Shown here: positions 1 through 6,448 of the stretch, one piece after another
Layout: the number at the start of each line of letters is the position of its first letter
Position numbering within the stretch: position 1 is the stretch's first letter
Source: Bacteroidales bacterium UBA3743
GTDB lineage: Bacteria > Bacteroidota > Bacteroidia > Bacteroidales > Paludibacteraceae
Length of the DNA stretch: 8,186 nucleotides
Assembly (NCBI GenBank): GCA_002371265.1
Contig: DFGT01000027.1
Coordinates: forward strand, 1 to 8,186
Direction of reading: 5' to 3'
Notes under the pieces: generated by a model
Told to the model about the DNA's origin: nothing
What the model saw: the letters and a program-made list of their open reading frames with translations, nothing else
Database searches by the model: none
Made by a program: the position numbers and the translations under genes

Positions 1-73
1 TGGCACAAACGAACATTGTTTCGTAAATCTCAAACCTACCGCTGGAGGTTAAGCGGACCGCTTTGGCGGTTAC
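1..73 (+). repeat. 73-bp hairpin-rich direct repeat, copy 1 (left edge cut)
   Basis: This segment matches 645-717 at 70 of 73 positions, differing only at 6, 33 and 34. It contains three short inverted repeats: ACGAA (9-13) with TTCGT (20-24), CCGCT (39-43) with AGCGG (52-56), and ACCGC (57-61) with GCGGT (66-70). An alternative pairing, AACCT (33-37) with AGGTT (46-50), is disrupted in copy 2. The element may begin upstream of the window. Flanking the tiny-gene cluster on both sides, it could be a mobile-element end, a recombination site or a repeated RNA structure. Its function is not recognised. Confidence 0.85.
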
Positions 74-75
74 AG

Positions 76-184
76 AAAAATCCGATATGATATCGGGCGT
101 TAGAACTGGCGAACAGTCAACACCATGTCAAGCAACCCGTTGTAATGGTGGGAATCAAAAGCAGGGAAAAGGACCTGTGAGGGG
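76..184 (+). promoter_or_regulatory. Possible structured 5' leader of the tiny-gene cluster
   Basis: Directly after repeat copy 1 the sequence holds several hairpins and no convincing gene. CCGATA (82-87) pairs with TATCGG (91-96) across a 3-base loop. CACCAT (121-126) pairs with ATGGTG (145-150), with an inner CAAC/GTTG stem. CAGG pairs with CCTG around 163-177. The stretch ends in GAGGGG (179-184), an SD-like site 8 bases before the ATG at 193. It could be an mRNA leader or a small RNA. It fits no RNA family I can name, and I saw no group I or group II intron core or riboswitch consensus. Confidence 0.35.
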
Positions 185-192
185 ATATTTAT

Positions 193-297
193 ATGAATCA
201 ATTATTAAAAGTTTTGGCTGTCGTGGCCGTAGAGGTTTTGATTGAAACATGGAAAGACTCTTCAAATGACAAGAAAAAGGGAAGAGGTAAGAAGTAA
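193..297 (+). CDS. Tiny hydrophobic peptide with lysine-rich tail (34 aa)
   Basis: A 34-residue open frame starts at an ATG placed 8 bases after an SD-like GAGGGG, which decides the start. Residues 4-18 are strongly hydrophobic (LLKVLAVVAVEVLIE), enough for a short membrane-associated helix. The C-terminus is basic (KKKGRGKK). It is the first of three tiny genes packed between the two 73-bp repeats. A hydrophobic core with a cationic tail is seen in type I toxins, holin-like peptides and leaderless bacteriocins, but I recognise no family. It may also be a chance frame. The support is the SD site and the neighbouring frames of similar style. Confidence 0.45.
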   Translation: MNQLLKVLAVVAVEVLIETWKDSSNDKKKGRGKK

Positions 298-304
298 GGG
301 CACA

Positions 305-353
305 CTTGCAAGTTGCTCACGTGAAATCCAGACACGGAAGTTTAACTCTGGAG
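305..353 (+). promoter_or_regulatory. Palindromes and hairpin before the second tiny gene
   Basis: Two perfect 8-bp palindromes lie four bases apart: CTTGCAAG (305-312) and TCACGTGA (317-324). A hairpin follows, CCAGA (328-332) with TCTGG (347-351), which ends just before the ATG at 354 and would bury the GGAG at 350-353. This could be an operator or a translation-control hairpin. If translation instead begins at the TTG at 306, the segment is coding and the palindromes are incidental. Confidence 0.3.
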
Positions 354-539
354 ATGATTATTAAATTTGGTAATAATAAAAAAGAAAAGCAAATGAAAGA
401 ATTAAAAACAATTTTAGGTGGCACATACGACATCGCTGTTGCATTGGGTAAGAAACTGGGGTATATACTCAATGATGCCATCGACGAACTGATTCCCCAA
501 AGTGGTAAACAAATAAAAAAGAAAGGAGGTGGAAAATGA
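354..539 (+). CDS. Small lysine-rich protein (61 aa), start uncertain
   Basis: This open frame ends at TGA 537-539 and overlaps the next gene by four bases (ATGA), a sign of translational coupling. From the ATG at 354 it encodes 61 residues: a basic N-terminus, a moderately hydrophobic middle (about residues 22-45, GGTYDIAVALGKKLGYILND) and the tail KKKGGGK. The tail codons also form the SD site of the next gene. Other starts are possible. TTG at 306 follows AAGGG (296-300) at good spacing. ATG at 393 would give a peptide beginning MKELKTILGG, closer in style to its neighbours. It belongs to no family I recognise. Confidence 0.5.
   Translation: MIIKFGNNKKEKQMKELKTILGGTYDIAVALGKKLGYILNDAIDELIPQSGKQIKKKGGGK
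523..529 (+). promoter_or_regulatory. Strong Shine-Dalgarno site for the 38-aa gene
   Basis: AAGGAGG sits six bases before the ATG at 536, inside the end of the preceding frame. It is a near-perfect SD site. The larger genes in this window (starts at 1331, 1907, 4005, 5364) have no such motif. Confidence 0.75.
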
Positions 540-652
540 GCGCTAATACTATGGTGAAAGCTGGTGTTGCTGTAATTCTTATTACCGCTGGAACAGTCCT
601 TGGCAAAAAAGCAATTAAACAGGCTGGAAAGGAGATGATACGTATGGCATAA
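536..652 (+). CDS. Tiny hydrophobic peptide (38 aa)
   Basis: A 38-residue frame runs from an ATG with a near-perfect SD site, overlaps the stop of the previous gene by four bases, and ends at TAA 650-652 inside repeat copy 2. Residues 7-23 (VKAGVAVILITAGTVLG) form a likely membrane-inserting helix, and the rest is basic and amphipathic (KKAIKQAGKEMIRMA). The SD site and the ATGA overlap make this the best supported of the three tiny genes. Possible roles are a small membrane protein, a toxin or an antimicrobial peptide. No family is recognised. Confidence 0.6.
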   Translation: MSANTMVKAGVAVILITAGTVLGKKAIKQAGKEMIRMA

Positions 653-717
653 ACGAACATTGTTTCGTAAATCTCACGCCTACCGCTGGAGGTTAAGCGG
701 ACCGCTTTGGCGGTTAC
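645..717 (+). repeat. 73-bp hairpin-rich direct repeat, copy 2
   Basis: This copy matches 1-73 with three substitutions and carries the same inverted repeats, for example ACGAA (653-657) with TTCGT (664-668). Its first bases encode the C-terminus and stop codon of the 38-aa gene. In copy 1 the equivalent TAA is changed, so a frame there would read on to a stop at 24-26. The next 115 bases (718-832) are non-coding and AT-rich, with no promoter motif I can defend. Confidence 0.85.
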
Positions 718-832
718 TGAATCAAAACAAAAGAGTATCAACATAAATGGTGGGGATTATAACAGGATTCAAAATCTTCATTTAGTTGATTAGTAATAAT
801 ACATTAAAAGAGGTAGGCAGCCTCGGTAAAAA

Positions 833-1297
833 ATGTCTAAACAAATGACTACAACTACATCTTTAACAGTTAAGGTAAACGATCTTCTTCCTGCAGTCAC
901 AAACAAGAGTGTCACTTACAGCTCGTCAAAAGGGGCATATCTTACAGATGGTTGGACCAGCGCCGCTGGCAACACTTACGGGCAGTTGATGTATCTTTCT
1001 CCTCAGTTGGCTATCGTATGTGATTTCGGAGTCGGTTACGCCCATACATTCTTGAATGGGCTGAAGATTCTCCGCTACAATGGTCATAAGGCAGAGGTGG
1101 TCGACAGCCGTTCTTATAACAGCCTTTTTTTCGATGATGCGTTTGTCCGTAGTGAAGCTGCTGAAATTATAGCCGAATTTATTGAAAGCCAGTTGAGATT
1201 GACGGGAGCATACGCGTCTTCTGAGGAAATCAAGAACATGGCGAAAAGGCTTATCGACGATACTGTTGATTATTCCCGCAACAGACTCGGATGCTGA
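833..1297 (+). CDS. Hypothetical protein, paralogue A of a tandem pair (154 aa)
   Basis: This soluble-looking protein has no signal peptide or membrane segment. A Thr/Ser-rich N-terminus (MTTTTS, residues 5-10) is followed by a region of short strands (about 36-92) and a helical C-terminal half (about 103-150). Residues 54-125 align without gaps to residues 58-129 of the next protein with 21 identities in 72. Shared points include LA near 59-60, RYNG against RFNG, D-x-R, F-x-x-x-F, and the late motif DxxRNRL, written DYSRNRL here and EYDRNRL there. The ATG at 833 is used; ATG at 845 is an alternative. There is no clear SD. I do not recognise the family. It starts a run of closely spaced + strand genes that reaches cas2. 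Confidence 0.75.
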   Translation: MSKQMTTTTSLTVKVNDLLPAVTNKSVTYSSSKGAYLTDGWTSAAGNTYGQLMYLSPQLAIVCDFGVGYAHTFLNGLKILRYNGHKAEVVDSRSYNSLFFDDAFVRSEAAEIIAEFIESQLRLTGAYASSEEIKNMAKRLIDDTVDYSRNRLGC

Positions 1298-1330
1298 TAA
1301 CCCAATGTTTAATCTTTAATACTTATAACT

Positions 1331-1876
1331 ATGAAAACAAAATTTACAAGTTCATTGACTTCAAATATGATGACGGAATTATTTCCAACTATAGGCACAT
1401 CTGCTCCTTCTTCCAATGTGCCAAATTGGATGCCGTCAATGAAAATATTCAAAGTGAGCGAACACACGAGTGAGGCCGGACACCGTTACCTGAAAGGATT
1501 GCGATTCAGCAACAACTTAGCGGTGGCGTTTTCCTTCTCCTTCTGGAACACTTGGACATATCTGAATGAAATCGAAGTGTACCGTTTCAATGGGAATAGC
1601 ATAGAATTGGCAGATCGACGCAAATGCGACAAACAGTTTTATGAGGAAGATTTCCTGAAAAACGAAGTGAAAGAGATGGTGCGTGGCATAGTAGAGTCTT
1701 CTTTGCTTATGAACGGACAAGACAGCAACGTTATGGCACTCGAGTCGCAAATCGAAGAGTTGGTGGAAGGGACATACCGTCCGTTGAAAGAGTACGACAG
1801 AAACAGATTGGAGATGTGCATCAAAAAAGCATTGCCGACAGAAGAACCCGTCAGGACATTCAAACTTCATTTTTAA
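1331..1876 (+). CDS. Hypothetical protein, paralogue B of a tandem pair (181 aa)
   Basis: This protein is paralogous to its upstream neighbour (about 29% identity over 72 residues) and starts 33 bases after it. It has a Ser/Thr-rich N-terminus, a strand-rich centre with many aromatic residues (about 51-95, including FSFSFWNTWTYLN), a charged helical region (about 103-160) and a C-terminal extension of about 20 residues missing from paralogue A. It has no signal peptide, recognisable catalytic motif or metal-binding cluster. The start follows an AT-rich, SD-less stretch typical of Bacteroidetes. Two diverged tandem copies could form a heteromer, or act as partners or regulators of the helicase that follows 30 bases later. 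That role is inference. Confidence 0.78.
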   Translation: MKTKFTSSLTSNMMTELFPTIGTSAPSSNVPNWMPSMKIFKVSEHTSEAGHRYLKGLRFSNNLAVAFSFSFWNTWTYLNEIEVYRFNGNSIELADRRKCDKQFYEEDFLKNEVKEMVRGIVESSLLMNGQDSNVMALESQIEELVEGTYRPLKEYDRNRLEMCIKKALPTEEPVRTFKLHF

Positions 1877-1906
1877 TTTAGTAACAACATTTAATTATTA
1901 CTTATC

Positions 1907-3952
1907 ATGACAACTACAAATACTACAACATCTATTTTTGATTCGAATAACAGAGAGCAGATGAACGCCTATAAGTTGATCGCAGAAACTAACCAGAGTT
2001 TCTTCCTGACCGGCCGTGCCGGCACAGGTAAAACGACATTCATCAACAATGTTTTAGCCAATGTGAATAAACACTTTGTGGTGTTGGCTCCAACAGGAAA
2101 GGCAGCAATGCTCATCGGAGGAAGCACCATCCATTCATATTTCGGATTCAAACCAGGAGACATCACACCTCACACTTTGGGGTCTTCGAAGAATCTGGCA
2201 AATTTGTCCTATGTGGATACCTTCATTGTGGATGAAGTCTCGATGCTACGCTGTGATTGGGTGGATGCCATGGACTACACCTTGCGTCATGCCTTACATT
2301 CATCATTGCCGTTCGGGGGAAAACAGGTGGTCTTTTGTGGAGATCTGTTCCAGTTGCCTCCTGTGGTCCAGAAGCACACGGCTGATGCGGAAATGCTGCA
2401 GACTGAATACGGCACAACTGATGCCTATTTCTATAAAGCTCACGCATTTAAATATCTTCAATTGCCAAAAATCGAATTTTGCAAAGTGTACCGTCAGAAA
2501 GACGCTGATTTTCTTAACATCTTGGACCATATCCGTACGGGAGAGTGCATTGAGAATGAAGTGGAAGCTCTGAATAAAAGAGTTGTCACACCGACATCTG
2601 AGGATGAGCCTTATGTGATCTTGTCAGGATTGAAAAAACAGGTTGAAAAAATCAATAAAGAGTTTCTTGACGCTATTGATTCTAAAGGGTTCACATATAA
2701 ATCTGAGACATCTGGTAATTTTCCAAAAAATGATAATGATCTGCCTGCTGATGACGAATTGACTCTCAAGGTGGGGGCTCAGATTATGTTTTGCAAGAAC
2801 GACAGAAATGGCAGATGGGTGAACGGCACATTGGGAAAGGTGACATCTTTGTCTGACGACAAAATAGTTGTAATGATTGACAATGATGAAGTGACAGTGG
2901 AGAAAACTTCATGGGAAAAAACAGTTACAACGTATAATCGTGAGACAAAGAAGATGGAGAAAGAAGTCGTCGGTATATTTGTGCAATATCCTATCCGTTT
3001 GGCATGGGCGATGACAATCCATAAAAGCCAGGGAGCCACATTCGATCGCATGCTATTGGATTTGAAGAGGGGTGGCATTTTTGCGGATGGCCAGCTTTAC
3101 GTGGCTCTGACCCGTGTTCGAAATCTTGAAAGTCTCTACTTGAACGCTCCAATCAAAGAGACACATATCCGAAAAAATTACGAAGTGAAAACTTATTCAG
3201 AGACATTTAACAACGTCGACTCCATTTCACGAGCAACTACAGTCGGCAAGGAATTATATGATTTGCATAAAGTGTCTGATTTCGACGCGATGACTTCCGT
3301 CTACTTGAGAGAGACTTTGGATGCTCTTGCTCGTGAAGATGTAGAGTCTGCATATTGTTTGTCTAAAAACATGATGCAGACGATGATTTCCGATGAGATG
3401 TTGTATGGTGCGACTGTAGGTGTGCCAGAATGTCCGTCAAATATGCCTCATTCTGATTGGTTTAACGCAATCTTCTGTTTGTATGGGAATAAGTTTGAAA
3501 AGGCTTGCCAATATGCCGACAAAGCTTGGATGGCGACGGGAGACTTGGATATGCTCTACGTAAAGATCCGTGCATTGTCTATGCTGAAGAGATCCAGAGA
3601 GGCCGATTCTGCTTTTGAGAATCTTATGCACTCTGTCGACGACGATTGGGACTTCAAGACTGCATACGCATTGGCTCTTCATAATGAGTTATGTATGGAT
3701 GACCCCGGGTTGGGCATTATGCAGCAAGTAGTGGTTAAACATATAAAATACCGTACTGGATTGATCCGTTTCCGCGAGCTATTGCGTCGTAAAGAAATCA
3801 AACTCAGAATGGCAGACGAAATCACAAACTCGTTGGCTATCGCTTTCAATTCCGATATGAGCGATGAGGAATTCGTGGATTGTATGGGAAAATGTGCGGA
3901 TACTGATATTTTGAAGGAGTTTAGAACCATAATAAAGAAACAAGTGCTATGA
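1907..3952 (+). CDS. PIF1/RecD2-like superfamily 1 DNA helicase with C-terminal helical extension (681 aa)
   Basis: This is an ATP-dependent DNA helicase with intact SF1 motifs: Walker A GRAGTGKTT (36-44), LAPTGKAA (60-67), Walker B VDEVSM (108-113), FCGDLFQLPPV (143-153), VYRQKD (194-199), IHKSQGATFD (371-380) and YVALTRVR (398-405). LFQLPP and HKSQG are typical of the PIF1/RecD2 group, which unwinds 5' to 3'. Helicase signatures end near residue 430. About 250 further residues look all-helical, with possible TPR-like pairs around 515-600 (AIFCLYGNKFEKACQYADKA), suggesting a protein-binding module. It lies 30 bases after paralogue B and about 430 bases before cas1, with only a zinc-ribbon gene between. 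All motifs look functional. A part in pre-spacer processing or repair is inference; PIF1 helicases also occur on mobile elements. Confidence 0.92.
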   Translation: MTTTNTTTSIFDSNNREQMNAYKLIAETNQSFFLTGRAGTGKTTFINNVLANVNKHFVVLAPTGKAAMLIGGSTIHSYFGFKPGDITPHTLGSSKNLANLSYVDTFIVDEVSMLRCDWVDAMDYTLRHALHSSLPFGGKQVVFCGDLFQLPPVVQKHTADAEMLQTEYGTTDAYFYKAHAFKYLQLPKIEFCKVYRQKDADFLNILDHIRTGECIENEVEALNKRVVTPTSEDEPYVILSGLKKQVEKINKEFLDAIDSKGFTYKSETSGNFPKNDNDLPADDELTLKVGAQIMFCKNDRNGRWVNGTLGKVTSLSDDKIVVMIDNDEVTVEKTSWEKTVTTYNRETKKMEKEVVGIFVQYPIRLAWAMTIHKSQGATFDRMLLDLKRGGIFADGQLYVALTRVRNLESLYLNAPIKETHIRKNYEVKTYSETFNNVDSISRATTVGKELYDLHKVSDFDAMTSVYLRETLDALAREDVESAYCLSKNMMQTMISDEMLYGATVGVPECPSNMPHSDWFNAIFCLYGNKFEKACQYADKAWMATGDLDMLYVKIRALSMLKRSREADSAFENLMHSVDDDWDFKTAYALALHNELCMDDPGLGIMQQVVVKHIKYRTGLIRFRELLRRKEIKLRMADEITNSLAIAFNSDMSDEEFVDCMGKCADTDILKEFRTIIKKQVL

Positions 3953-4004
3953 AAAGATGGTTCTGCAGATTCTTATAATTAATTGACTTTTAATTTTATA
4001 TATT

Positions 4005-4292
4005 ATGCTAAACAAAAGAAACAAAATCAAATCATTATCAAAATCACGTTATAATTCTTTGAATCAATATGATCAGAAAACTTACGATATGCGTGATCCT
4101 ATCAGCAGAATACATTGCTCTCAATGTGGCAGACGCAAACATCTGTTTGAGACAGAAAAGGAAGCTGTACTTTTTCTCGTCTACAACGGAGATGTGATTG
4201 AATCGCAGAATGGCAAACGTCCATTGAGAGTCTATTGGTGTGACGCATGTGCAGGTTATCACACTACCCATTTGAAGGAATGGAGCGCCTGA
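4005..4292 (+). CDS. Small zinc-ribbon protein (95 aa)
   Basis: A basic N-terminus (about residues 1-35, rich in Lys, Arg and Ser) precedes a likely zinc ribbon. One knuckle is C38-x2-C41 and the other C79-x2-C82, followed by H86 and H89 (CDACAGYHTTHL). This C-x2-C ... C-x2-C-x3-H pattern resembles small putative nucleic-acid-binding proteins often found on phages and plasmids. The start follows an AT-rich, SD-less stretch 52 bases after the helicase stop. The position just before cas1 suggests co-transcription with the adaptation genes. A DNA- or RNA-binding accessory role is plausible but unproven. Confidence 0.75.
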   Translation: MLNKRNKIKSLSKSRYNSLNQYDQKTYDMRDPISRIHCSQCGRRKHLFETEKEAVLFLVYNGDVIESQNGKRPLRVYWCDACAGYHTTHLKEWSA

Positions 4293-4377
4293 TTAATATG
4301 TTGAAACTAAAATGTTCAATGTGGCTGATTGCAAAGGTGTAGTTTTGCGATGTCAAAAAGATAAACGAGTCAAGGAT

Positions 4378-5361
4378 ATGGAATTGGTACTTAACACATA
4401 TGGGGTGTCTTTGAACCGTGACCAGAATGGTTTTGTGATCTCATCAGGCGATTCCAAACAAAGAGTGCCGACGGATGGTATCACGTCGATACAGATCAGC
4501 AATGGAGCTATCATCTCAAGCGACGCCGTGCTCTTCGCAATCGAGAATGAGATCGAAATCATCTTTATGACAAAGGGAGGCAACCCGATGGGACGTGTAT
4601 GGAGCCCAAAATACGGATCTATCTCCACTATACGCAAAGGCCAACTCTCTTTTCTTCACACTCACGACTCTGTGGCATGGATAAAGGAGACAATCTGCAA
4701 AAAGATTGAAAACCAACAGGCTCTGCTTCTGGCTATGGACTCAAAAGGATACTCCGCATTAGAAGCCGCTAAGACAAAAGCCATCAACAGACTTGAGGAT
4801 TATCTGACAAAGTTGACTTCGCTGGATGGTGATTTTGTGACAGACATCGCCGCAAAACTGAGAGGTTGGGAGGGACAGGCTTCTAAAATATACTTCGACT
4901 GCATGAACATTTTCCTTCCAGAGAAATACAGATTCTACGAAAGGTCTCAACACCCAGCCATGGATGTGACAAACGCCATGCTCAACTACGGCTATGGCAT
5001 TCTTTACTCAAAAATCGAAGGTGCTCTGATAAAAAGCGGAATCGACCCTTATATAGGAGTGCTGCACAGAGACAACTACAACCGTCCGGTATTGGCATAC
5101 GACGTGATTGAAATATACAGAGTGTGGGTGGATTATGTAGTGTTCTCCCTACTCTGCCAAAATATCATCACTGACGAGTTCTACAGTGTCAGAGAAGACG
5201 GTTCTTGCTTGCTCGAGCCTCTCGGAAGAAGAGTGCTCATCCAGTCTCTCAACGACTACTTGGAAGAGATAGTGGGTATCGGAAATACAAAAAGAAGCAG
5301 ACTGACGCAAATCTTTTTGTATTGTCAGGAATTAGCACAAACATTAAAAAAATTTGAATAG
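4378..5361 (+). CDS. cas1: CRISPR-associated integrase Cas1 (327 aa)
   Basis: Cas1 is the metal-dependent integrase subunit that, with Cas2, inserts new spacers at the leader-proximal repeat. Numbered from the ATG at 4378, the catalytic residues are present: E165 in GWEGQ, H230 in LHRDNYNRP and E245 in YDVIEIYR. The N-terminal strand domain begins ELVLNTYGVSL, where known Cas1 proteins usually begin, and 327 residues is a normal length. An in-frame ATG at 4312 would add 22 residues (MFNVADCKGV...) that match nothing I know in Cas1, so I prefer 4378, though neither start has a strong SD. The sequence shows no reverse transcriptase fusion. The next gene starts two bases after the stop. Confidence 0.95.
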   Translation: MELVLNTYGVSLNRDQNGFVISSGDSKQRVPTDGITSIQISNGAIISSDAVLFAIENEIEIIFMTKGGNPMGRVWSPKYGSISTIRKGQLSFLHTHDSVAWIKETICKKIENQQALLLAMDSKGYSALEAAKTKAINRLEDYLTKLTSLDGDFVTDIAAKLRGWEGQASKIYFDCMNIFLPEKYRFYERSQHPAMDVTNAMLNYGYGILYSKIEGALIKSGIDPYIGVLHRDNYNRPVLAYDVIEIYRVWVDYVVFSLLCQNIITDEFYSVREDGSCLLEPLGRRVLIQSLNDYLEEIVGIGNTKRSRLTQIFLYCQELAQTLKKFE

Positions 5362-5363
5362 CC

Positions 5364-6434
5364 ATGATATCAATAGGTAACAACATTACAATGACAGGAG
5401 ATCCTCTCCAGAGAATAGAATTGCGAGCTCTTTGCGACGCAGTGAGAAATCCGAATTCTGAGATGCAGGCAAGAATCCGCCAGCTAAGATTGCTTCGCGA
5501 CATTGACGAGAAAAAGTATTCGGCAGCCAAACGCACTCTGCCATACATCGTCTGTGGAATGTTTGCATCAGGTATCCGAAGATCCGATGATTTCTCGTAT
5601 ACTGAATATTTCATAATAGACATTGACCATCTTTCCGACAAATCGATGGAAATGGAGCAAGTTCGAACTAAAATAGAGTCAGACGACAGAGTGGCGGCTT
5701 GCTTCGTCTCTCCAGGAGGAGATGGGTTGAAAGTGTTTTTCAAACTTCAGGAAAGATGCTACGACAAAGGTCTTTACTCCCGTTTTTACAAAATATTCGC
5801 GCTTAGTTTCGCCCAAGACAAAGGAATCGTGCAAGCTGTGGACATGAAGACGTGTGATGTCACAAGAGCTTGTTTTGTCAGCCACGACCCGAATGTCTAC
5901 TTCAATCCCGTCTCCTCGACTATACGACTCGAAGATTTTGTGGATATAATCGACGTGGATGCTCAAAACACCCTGTTGCAGGAGGTTGAGAAATGTATAT
6001 CCAATCTGCCAGAAAAGAAAGAGGTGAAACAAAGTCCTGAAAAATCGGAAATGGATAAGATCAGAGCCACACTGAATCCCGAACTGGCAAAAAAGAAGGA
6101 AAACAGACCTCCAGCATTCGTGCCTGAGATATTAAACGATATAATCGGAGGTCTGAAAGAGCATATAGAGATGAAGGGGATCCTGGTGAAAGAGATAAGA
6201 GACATCCAATATGGAAAGAAACTTTCAATGGCTCTTGGCATCAAAGAGTCGGAAATAAATCTCTTTTACGGGAAAAAAGGATTCTCTGTAGTGAAAATGC
6301 CACGGACAGGAACCGATTCTGAACTTAACGATCTGATGGCAGACATCGTCAATGAATACATAAACTCCATGTATGTGTTCGACCTGCCAAACATACAAAG
6401 GACCCAGATATCAGCGTCTGCCCTTCCATCTTAA
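5364..6434 (+). CDS. Primase-polymerase-like protein (BT4734/VirE_N-type) between cas1 and cas2 (356 aa)
   Basis: The N-terminal ~190 residues match the BT4734-like (VirE_N, as I recall PF08800) group common in Bacteroidetes and related to archaeo-eukaryotic primases. Visible motifs are FIIDIDHL (83-90) with acidic pair D86/D88, SPGGDGLKVFFKL (116-128), D160, and CDVTRACFVSHDP (164-176). In classical primase-polymerases the second motif carries a histidine (SxH); here a lysine (K123) follows the glycine-rich turn. A Lys/Glu/Pro-rich linker (about 215-250) leads to an unrecognised helical C-terminal domain (about 252-340). The P-loop ATPase that often follows this domain in VirE-type proteins is absent. 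Tight packing between cas1 and cas2 argues for a role in adaptation, such as pre-spacer fill-in or synthesis. Domain identity is likely; activity is inferred. Confidence 0.8.
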   Translation: MISIGNNITMTGDPLQRIELRALCDAVRNPNSEMQARIRQLRLLRDIDEKKYSAAKRTLPYIVCGMFASGIRRSDDFSYTEYFIIDIDHLSDKSMEMEQVRTKIESDDRVAACFVSPGGDGLKVFFKLQERCYDKGLYSRFYKIFALSFAQDKGIVQAVDMKTCDVTRACFVSHDPNVYFNPVSSTIRLEDFVDIIDVDAQNTLLQEVEKCISNLPEKKEVKQSPEKSEMDKIRATLNPELAKKKENRPPAFVPEILNDIIGGLKEHIEMKGILVKEIRDIQYGKKLSMALGIKESEINLFYGKKGFSVVKMPRTGTDSELNDLMADIVNEYINSMYVFDLPNIQRTQISASALPS

Positions 6435-6448
6435 AAATTTGAACGACT

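Noticed and set aside
76..190. A group II intron, retron or known riboswitch in the structured region at the left edge.
   Set aside because: I found no domain V-like hairpin, no reverse transcriptase gene and no recognisable riboswitch core. Only generic hairpins can be supported.
63..245. A 60-codon open frame overlapping the structured leader.
   Set aside because: It runs through repeat copy 1 and the hairpins, has no good start signal, and conflicts with the SD-led 34-aa frame at 193.
748..786. A 12-codon frame (MVGIITGFKIFI) between repeat copy 2 and the first large gene.
   Set aside because: It is too short, lacks an SD site and shows no sign of conservation.
4378..5361. An RT-Cas1 fusion, which would explain RNA-derived spacers.
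   Set aside because: Cas1 is of normal length with no added domain, and no YxDD-type reverse transcriptase motif occurs in the adjacent genes.
5249..5743. A 164-codon minus-strand frame antisense to the cas1/primase-like junction.
   Set aside because: It overlaps two well-supported + strand genes, shows no domain, and fits a codon-bias shadow.
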